Made by a program: the position numbers and the translations under genes
Notes under the pieces: model-generated
What the model saw: the letters and a program-made list of their open reading frames with translations, nothing else
What the model was told of the DNA's origin: nothing
The model's database searches: none
DNA from: Roseomonas sp.
GTDB lineage: Bacteria > Pseudomonadota > Alphaproteobacteria > Acetobacterales > Acetobacteraceae
Assembly: GCA_020249285.1 (NCBI GenBank)
Contig: JADCFX010000061.1
Coordinates: 28,707-92,706, forward strand
DNA length: 64,000 bases
Direction of reading: 5' to 3'
Part shown: positions 58,350 to 64,000 of the stretch, in pieces
Position numbering within the stretch: the stretch's first letter is position 1
Layout: each line of letters opens with the position of its first letter

Positions 58350-61300
58350 ATGAACGAGCTTATGAAAATCCTGGGTCAGACGGGTCAGGCCGTCACTTTT
58401 GACCAAATCAAGATCACCATGGCGAGCCCGGAGCAAATCCGGTCCTGGTCCTATGGCGAGATCAAGAAGCCGGAAACCATCAATTACCGCACCTTCAAGC
58501 CGGAGCGGGATGGGCTTTTCTGCGCGCGGATCTTTGGCCCGATCAAGGATTATGAGTGCCTTTGCGGCAAGTATAAGCGGATGAAGTTCCGCGGTATCAT
58601 TTGCGAAAAATGCGGCGTGGAAGTGACGCTGGCCAAGGTGCGGCGCGAACGCATGGGCCATATCGAACTGGCGAGTCCTGTGGCGCATATCTGGTTCTTG
58701 AAGTCCTTGCCGTCGCGCGTTGGGCTGATGGTGGATATGACGCTGAAGGAGCTGGAGAAGGTTTTGTACTTCGAAAGCTATGTGGTGCTGGAACCGGGCC
58801 TCACGGACCTCAAGCTGCGTCAGCTGCTGAACGAAGATCAGTATCAGGCGAAGCTGGATGAATTCGGTGAGGATTCCTTCAGTGTCGGCATTGGCGCGGA
58901 AGCCGTGAAGCAGATGCTTGGCGGGATCGAGCTTCAGAAGGAAGCCGTGACGCTGCGCGCGGACCTGAAGGAAGCGACCTCGGAAGCCAAGCGCAAGAAG
59001 CTGGTAAAGCGGCTGAAGCTGATGGAAGCCTTTGGCGAATCAGGCGCGCATCCGCAATGGATGATCCTGGATGTCGTGCCGGTCATTCCGCCGGAACTTC
59101 GCCCGCTGGTGCCGCTGGATGGTGGGCGCTTTGCGACTTCCGATCTGAATGATCTTTATCGTCGCGTCATCAACCGCAATAACCGTCTGAAGCGGCTGAT
59201 CGAATTGCGCGCGCCCGATATCATCGTGCGCAATGAAAAGCGCATGCTGCAGGAATCGGTGGATGCGCTGTTCGACAATGGTCGGCGTGGCCGCGCCATC
59301 ACGGGGGCGAATAAGCGCCCGCTGAAGTCGCTTTCCGATATGCTGAAGGGCAAGCAAGGGCGCTTCCGCCAGAACCTTCTCGGCAAGCGCGTCGATTATT
59401 CGGGCCGTTCGGTGATCGTGGTGGGGCCGGAATTGAAGCTCCATCAATGCGGCCTGCCGAAGAAGATGGCGTTGGAACTGTTCAAGCCCTTCATCTATTC
59501 TAAGTTGGAGAAATACGGTCACGCCACCACCATCAAGGCCGCGAAGCGCATGGTGGAAAAGGAACGTCCCGAAGTGTGGGATATTCTGGAAGAAGTGATT
59601 CGCGAACACCCGGTGTTGCTGAACCGCGCGCCGACGCTTCACCGCTTGGGCATTCAGGCGTTTGAACCGGTGCTCATTGAAGGCAAGGCGATCCAGCTTC
59701 ACCCGCTGGTCTGCACCGCCTTCAATGCGGATTTCGACGGCGACCAGATGGCGGTGCATGTGCCGCTCAGCCTGGAAGCGCAGTTGGAAGCGCGCGTCTT
59801 GATGATGTCCACCAACAACATCTTGAGCCCGGCGAATGGCAAGCCCATCATCGTGCCAAGCCAGGATATTGTGTTGGGGCTCTACTACCTCAGCTTGGAA
59901 ACGCCGGAGTTCCGCGCTGTGCAAAAGCGCGTGGAGGAAGTGCGCGCGCTGATTGATAGCGCCGGCGCCAAGGGCGGCCAGAACCTGACCGCGGAAGAAA
60001 CCGAGGCACTGAAGTTCCGTCCGCAAATTTTCCGTGGCCTGCGTGAGGTTGAACAGGCGCTGGCCAATGGGCTGATCGCGCCACATTCCGCGGTGCATGC
60101 GCGGGTTGATATCGCGACCGAAAATGGCGGCCCGGCGACGGTGCTGACCACGCCTGGGCGGATGATGATTGCGGATTTGCTGCCCAGCCATCCACAATTG
60201 CCTTATGCGCTGGTGAACCGTCAGCTTACGAAGAAGAATATTTCTGACGTGATGGATGCCGTGTATCGCCATTGCGGCCAGAAGGAGAGCGTGATTTTCG
60301 CCGACCGTCTGATGGGGCTCGGCTTCCGTCACGCTGCGCGCGCGGGGATTTCCTTCGGCAAGAACGACATGGTGGTGCCCGATGACAAGAAGGGCATGAT
60401 CGAACGCACCAAGACCGAGATCAAGGAATTCGAGCAGCAATATCTTGATGGTCTGATCACCGCCGGCGAACGCTACAACAAGGTGGTTGATGCCTGGTCG
60501 CGCTGCACGGATGAAGTGGCCGGCGCGATGATGAAGGAAATTCAGCGTCAGGAAGTCGGCAAGCCGACCAATAGTGTTTGGATGATGAGCCATTCCGGTG
60601 CGCGTGGTTCGCCCGCGCAGATGCGCCAGCTTGCCGGGATGCGCGGGCTGATGGCGAAGCCTTCGGGCGAAATCATCGAACAGCCCATCATCGCGAACTT
60701 CAAGGAAGGGCTATCGGTGCTGGAGTATTTCAACTCCACCCACGGTGCGCGTAAGGGCCTTGCGGATACCGCGCTCAAGACTGCCAATTCGGGCTATCTG
60801 ACGCGCCGCCTGGTGGATGTCGCGCAGGATTGCATCATTGTGGAGCCGGATTGCGGCACGGAGCGCGGGCTTTCCGTGCGTGCGGCGATGGATGGCGCGG
60901 AAGTGGTGTCGTCCCTGTCCGAACGCATCCTGGGTCGCACCGCGCAGGAAGATGTGGCTGATCCGGAAACGGGTGAGATCATCGTCACGCGCAATAGCCT
61001 GATTGACGAAGTGCAGGCAGAACGCATTGAGAAATCGGGCGTGGAGCAGGTGAAGATCCGCTCTGTGCTGACTTGCGATGCGCGACAGGGTGTTTGCGGC
61101 TTCTGCTATGGCCGTGACTTGGCGCGTGGCACGCCGGTGAATATCGGTGAGGCGGTTGGCGTTATCGCCGCGCAATCCATCGGTGAACCCGGCACGCAGC
61201 TGACGATGCGCACCTTCCATATCGGTGGCGCGGCGCAGCGTGGTGCGGAACAGAGCGCGGTGGAAGCCGCTTCCGAAGGCAGCATCAAGATCCTCAATCG

Positions 61301-62603
61301 CGTGGTGGTGACCAATAGTCAAAACCAGCCGATTGTGATGAGCCGCAATTGCGAGATCGCGCTTTATGATGCACAGGGGCGTGAACGGTCACGTCAGCGC
61401 GTGCCTTATGGTGCGCGCCTGATCGCGGCAGATGGTACGCAAGTTACGCGCGGGCAGAAGCTCGCTGAATGGGACCCCTTCACCCTGCCGATCATTACGG
61501 AACGTAATGGCCGCGTTGAATGCGCCGACCTGATCGAGAATGTTACGCAGGTTGACCGTGTGGACGAAGTGACGGGCCTGTCATTCCGCGAAGTCGTGGA
61601 ATACAAGGCGCCCGGCAAGGCCGTTGATCTCCGCCCCCGCCTGATCCTGCGTGATGAGGCCGGCAATGTGGTGAAGCGCGAAAACGGCACGGAAGCAATT
61701 TACTTCCTGACGCCTGGGACGATTCTCTCGGTGGAAAACAACGCCACCGTCGCCGCGGGTGACGTGCTGGCGCGCCTGCCGCGTGAAAGCTCCAAGACGC
61801 GCGACATTACGGGGGGTCTGCCGCGCGTGGCGGAATTGTTCGAAGCGCGCCGGCCGAAGGATCATGCGATCATCAGCGAAATTGATGGCCGCGTGGAATT
61901 CGGTAAGGACTACAAGGCGAAGCGCCGCATCCTGGTGGTGCCGGAACAGGTGGGTGATGAACCGCCGGTGCCGCGCGAATACCTGGTGCCCAAGGGCAAG
62001 CACGTCTCGGTCCAGGAAGGCGACTATGTGAAGCAGGGTGACCCGCTGGTGGATGGCCCCCGCGTCCCGCATGATATTTTGCGGGTCCTGGGCGTAGAAA
62101 AGCTGGCCGATTACCTGGTGGACCAGATTCAGGAGGTCTACCGGCTTCAGGGCGTGAAGATCAACGACAAGCATATTGAAGTGATCGTCCGCCAGATGTT
62201 GCAGAAGGTGGAGGTGACCGATCCGGGCGACACCACCTATCTGATCGGTGAACAGGTGGACCGCATCGAATTCGAAATCGAGAATGAGAAGCGGATCGCT
62301 GCCAAGGAACGCCCGGCGGTGGCCGAACCGGTGCTTCAGGGCATCACCAAGGCGTCCTTGCAGACCGAGTCCTTCATCTCGGCCGCGTCCTTCCAGGAAA
62401 CGACCAGGGTGCTGACGGAAGCGGCCACGGCGGGGAAGGTGGATTACCTGGCCGGCCTCAAGGAAAACGTGATTGTCGGGCGCTTGATCCCGGCGGGCAC
62501 GGGTTCCGTGATGAATCGCCTGCGGGCGCTGGCAGCGCAGCGCGATCGTGGTCGCCTGGCGGCTGCTTCACCGGCTTTGCCGGAACCAAAGGCGGCCGAA
62601 TAA
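58350..62603 (+). CDS. rpoC: RNA polymerase beta' subunit
   Basis: A 1417-residue subunit. The N-terminal zinc site ([20 protein letters not shown]), the catalytic magnesium loop [12 protein letters not shown] around residue 459, and the second zinc site ([19 protein letters not shown]) are all present. The ATG follows AAGAGG. Confidence 0.97.
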   Translation: MNELMKILGQTGQAVTFDQIKITMASPEQIRSWSYGEIKKPETINYRTFKPERDGLFCARIFGPIKDYECLCGKYKRMKFRGIICEKCGVEVTLAKVRRERMGHIELASPVAHIWFLKSLPSRVGLMVDMTLKELEKVLYFESYVVLEPGLTDLKLRQLLNEDQYQAKLDEFGEDSFSVGIGAEAVKQMLGGIELQKEAVTLRADLKEATSEAKRKKLVKRLKLMEAFGESGAHPQWMILDVVPVIPPELRPLVPLDGGRFATSDLNDLYRRVINRNNRLKRLIELRAPDIIVRNEKRMLQESVDALFDNGRRGRAITGANKRPLKSLSDMLKGKQGRFRQNLLGKRVDYSGRSVIVVGPELKLHQCGLPKKMALELFKPFIYSKLEKYGHATTIKAAKRMVEKERPEVWDILEEVIREHPVLLNRAPTLHRLGIQAFEPVLIEGKAIQLHPLVCTAFNADFDGDQMAVHVPLSLEAQLEARVLMMSTNNILSPANGKPIIVPSQDIVLGLYYLSLETPEFRAVQKRVEEVRALIDSAGAKGGQNLTAEETEALKFRPQIFRGLREVEQALANGLIAPHSAVHARVDIATENGGPATVLTTPGRMMIADLLPSHPQLPYALVNRQLTKKNISDVMDAVYRHCGQKESVIFADRLMGLGFRHAARAGISFGKNDMVVPDDKKGMIERTKTEIKEFEQQYLDGLITAGERYNKVVDAWSRCTDEVAGAMMKEIQRQEVGKPTNSVWMMSHSGARGSPAQMRQLAGMRGLMAKPSGEIIEQPIIANFKEGLSVLEYFNSTHGARKGLADTALKTANSGYLTRRLVDVAQDCIIVEPDCGTERGLSVRAAMDGAEVVSSLSERILGRTAQEDVADPETGEIIVTRNSLIDEVQAERIEKSGVEQVKIRSVLTCDARQGVCGFCYGRDLARGTPVNIGEAVGVIAAQSIGEPGTQLTMRTFHIGGAAQRGAEQSAVEAASEGSIKILNRVVVTNSQNQPIVMSRNCEIALYDAQGRERSRQRVPYGARLIAADGTQVTRGQKLAEWDPFTLPIITERNGRVECADLIENVTQVDRVDEVTGLSFREVVEYKAPGKAVDLRPRLILRDEAGNVVKRENGTEAIYFLTPGTILSVENNATVAAGDVLARLPRESSKTRDITGGLPRVAELFEARRPKDHAIISEIDGRVEFGKDYKAKRRILVVPEQVGDEPPVPREYLVPKGKHVSVQEGDYVKQGDPLVDGPRVPHDILRVLGVEKLADYLVDQIQEVYRLQGVKINDKHIEVIVRQMLQKVEVTDPGDTTYLIGEQVDRIEFEIENEKRIAAKERPAVAEPVLQGITKASLQTESFISAASFQETTRVLTEAATAGKVDYLAGLKENVIVGRLIPAGTGSVMNRLRALAAQRDRGRLAAASPALPEPKAAE

Positions 62604-62688
62604 GGATGCTTTGGGCCGTGACGTTGGAATGGGTGAAGTTCCCTGTGGAAACAGGACGAATTATCCCCTTCCAACAGGTGAACGGCGC

Positions 62689-62717
62689 TTGACTTGAACT
62701 GGGGCGGGACGTAAAAG
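62689..62717 (+). promoter_or_regulatory. sigma-70 promoter for the rpsL operon
   Basis: TTGACT (62689-62694), a 17-bp spacer and TAAAAG (62712-62717), about 190 bases before rpsL. This suggests rpsL-rpsG-tuf has its own promoter in addition to read-through from rpoC. Confidence 0.65.
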
Positions 62718-62730
62718 GCCCCTCCTTAAG

Positions 62731-62759
62731 CGAGTCCCCAATCGGGGCTCGACGTTTTT
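62731..62759 (+). terminator. intrinsic terminator/attenuator in the rpsL leader
   Basis: CGAG-T-CCCC (62731-62739), loop AATC, GGGG-CTCG (62744-62751), then ACG and five T (62755-62759). It ends the rpoC transcript or attenuates transcripts from the promoter just upstream. The segment GTCCCCAAT (62734-62742) is also perfectly complementary to ATTGGGGAC (62792-62800). Confidence 0.6.
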
Positions 62760-62776
62760 GGACCAAAAGCTGCGCC

Positions 62777-62857
62777 GCCGGCGCCGTCCCCATTGGGGAC
62801 TGAGGCCGGCAGCCGATTGGTAGCCCGGGGGGTGCGTTTTAACGCGCCATACCGGGC
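62777..62857 (+). promoter_or_regulatory. two further hairpins in the rpsL leader
   Basis: First: GCCGGC (62777-62782) with GCCGGC (62805-62810), enclosing GTCCCC-ATT-GGGGAC (62786-62800). Second: GCCCGG (62823-62828) with CCGGGC (62852-62857), enclosing GCGTT...AACGC (62834-62845). Together with the terminator, the 305-bp rpoC-rpsL gap appears to be a structured RNA leader with no gene. Confidence 0.5.
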
Positions 62858-62908
62858 AATACCTTTTGGCGGGGCTGAAGGTCATTTGGATGGTTACGAA
62901 GGGGCGTC

Positions 62909-63280
62909 ATGCCGACGATCAACCAACTCATCGCCCAAGGGCGTGAGACGAAGCCAGACCGGAACAAGGTTCCGGCCCTGAAAGGCAGCCCGCAGAAGCG
63001 CGGCGTCTGCACGCGCGTCTACACGACCACGCCGAAGAAGCCGAACTCCGCGCTCCGCAAGGTTGCGAAGGTGCGCCTGACGAATGGCTTCGAAGTCGTG
63101 AGCTATATTCCCGGCGAAGGTCACAATCTGCAGGAACACTCGGTAGTTCTTATCCGCGGTGGCCGCGTGAAGGACCTTCCGGGCGTTCGCTACCACATCC
63201 TGCGCGGCGTGCTCGATACCCAGGGCATTGCCAAGCGCCGCAAGCGCCGTTCGCTCTACGGCGCGAAGCGTCCGAAGTGA
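62909..63280 (+). CDS. rpsL: 30S ribosomal protein S12
   Basis: A 123-residue S12 protein of the decoding site. Both streptomycin-critical lysine regions are wild type ([16 protein letters not shown] and [17 protein letters not shown]). AAGGGG precedes the ATG. First gene of rpsL-rpsG-tuf. Confidence 0.97.
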   Translation: MPTINQLIAQGRETKPDRNKVPALKGSPQKRGVCTRVYTTTPKKPNSALRKVAKVRLTNGFEVVSYIPGEGHNLQEHSVVLIRGGRVKDLPGVRYHILRGVLDTQGIAKRRKRRSLYGAKRPK

Positions 63281-63291
63281 GGGGCTGAACC

Positions 63292-63768
63292 ATGTCGCGT
63301 CGTCACCGCGCTGAAAAGCGCGAGGTTCTGCCGGATCCGAAATTCGGTGATATCGTTCTCAGCCGCTTCATGAATGTCCTCATGTATGACGGGAAAAAGA
63401 GCGTTGCCGAATCCATCGTCTATGCCGCGATGGATACGCTGAAGAAGAAGGGTGGGCCCAATAGCGACCCGCTGCGCCTGTTCCATGAAGCGATGGATAA
63501 TGTGAAGCCCGCCGTGGAAGTGCGCAGCCGCCGCGTTGGTGGTGCCACCTATCAGGTTCCCGTTGAAGTCCGTGCGGAACGCCGCCAGGCGCTGGCGATC
63601 CGTTGGCTGATCGAAAGCGCGCGCAAGCGTGGCGAGAATACGATGGAAGAGCGTCTGTCGGCTGAGCTGATGGATGCGGCGAATAATCGCGGCTCTGCCG
63701 TGAAGAAGCGCGAAGATACGCACCGGATGGCTGAAGCCAACAAGGCCTTCAGTCACTACCGCTGGTAA
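63292..63768 (+). CDS. rpsG: 30S ribosomal protein S7
   Basis: A 158-residue S7 protein, the primary 16S rRNA 3'-domain binder and, in other bacteria, the repressor of the str operon ([33 protein letters not shown]). It starts 11 bases after rpsL. The next gene is tuf, not fusA. Confidence 0.97.
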   Translation: MSRRHRAEKREVLPDPKFGDIVLSRFMNVLMYDGKKSVAESIVYAAMDTLKKKGGPNSDPLRLFHEAMDNVKPAVEVRSRRVGGATYQVPVEVRAERRQALAIRWLIESARKRGENTMEERLSAELMDAANNRGSAVKKREDTHRMAEANKAFSHYRW

Positions 63769-63794
63769 GCAACCCCCGATCTGGAATCACGAAC

Positions 63795-64000
63795 ATGGCC
63801 AAAGCGAAATTTGAGCGGAACAAGCCGCATTGCAACATCGGGACGATCGGGCATGTGGACCATGGCAAGACGTCGCTGACGGCGGCGATCACCAAGATCC
63901 TGGCGAAGGCGGGTGGGGCGACCTTCACGGCCTATGATCAGATTGACAAGGCGCCGGAAGAACGCGCGCGCGGCATCACGATTTCCACAGCGCATGTGGA
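63795..64000 (+). CDS. tuf: elongation factor Tu, 3' end outside window
   Basis: The 68 visible codons read as EF-Tu: [20 protein letters not shown], the P-loop [15 protein letters not shown], and the switch I region [20 protein letters not shown] would read differently after the P-loop, so this is tuf. The gene continues beyond the window edge. Confidence 0.93.
   Translation, partial: MAKAKFERNKPHCNIGTIGHVDHGKTSLTAAITKILAKAGGATFTAYDQIDKAPEERARGITISTAHV

Noticed and set aside
62734..62800. Classical antiterminator in the rpsL leader
   Set aside because: The competing segment lies downstream of the T-run and is transcribed after the terminator, so it cannot prevent termination in the usual way; only alternative folding of read-through RNA is claimed.
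63795..64000. fusA following rpsG
   Set aside because: The visible residues after the P-loop ([20 protein letters not shown]) are EF-Tu, not EF-G.

Overview
The window looks like chromosomal DNA of a G+C-rich alphaproteobacterium, most likely Acetobacteraceae (Roseomonas-like). Evidence: the trpGDC-moaC-moeA operon order, murA-hisG-hisD-dcd, a short HisG form, several orphan Bug-type receptors, and alphaproteobacterial ribosomal and RNA polymerase proteins. The family assignment is inference from protein flavour and gene order, not from a search. No rRNA, tRNA, CRISPR array, prophage or intact insertion sequence was found.

Layout. 1-4236: amide and N-acyl amino acid catabolism (AtzG-like small subunit, AtzE-like amidase, MFS transporter, D-aminoacylase). 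4333-14644: four tandem, same-strand, mutually paralogous genes of about 805-844 codons, whose products match no family I recognise. This is the best candidate for an undescribed system. 14812-18043: a translationally coupled operon of an APH-fold kinase, a divergent enolase-like protein with altered active-site residues, and a 2-hydroxyacid dehydrogenase. 18265-19808: an HtrA-like protein lacking its whole catalytic triad, and a cupin. 19903-25110: a CUT1-type ABC importer without its ATPase, an AhpD-like protein and an M20 amidohydrolase. 25111-28000: a LysE exporter and a DEAD-box helicase set among copies of a 44-bp palindromic element. 28033-31866: two orphan Bug receptors around a flavin monooxygenase. 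31874-36028: trpGDC-moaC-moeA, where moaC probably uses a CTG start. 36134-41055: sulfatase, SbtA-like permease, LysR regulator, lone fliI. 41084-45168: a secreted trypsin-like protease, then copA-cueR-copZ with a CueR operator very close to copA. 45173-49969: Bug receptor, hisD, hisG, murA, dcd. 50068-51258: MFS transporter. 51306-64000: rplKAJL-rpoBC and rpsL-rpsG-tuf, with structured leaders and hairpins between genes.

How genes work together. Many neighbours share stop/start overlaps (ATGA or TGATG), so translational coupling is common: amidase-MFS, kinase-enolase-dehydrogenase, ABC permeases, trpD-trpC-moaC-moeA, copA-cueR-copZ, dcd-murA and hisG-hisD. The r-protein and polymerase genes carry leader signals that fit autogenous control. 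Two absences are notable: secE-nusG do not precede rplK, and fusA does not lie between rpsG and tuf.
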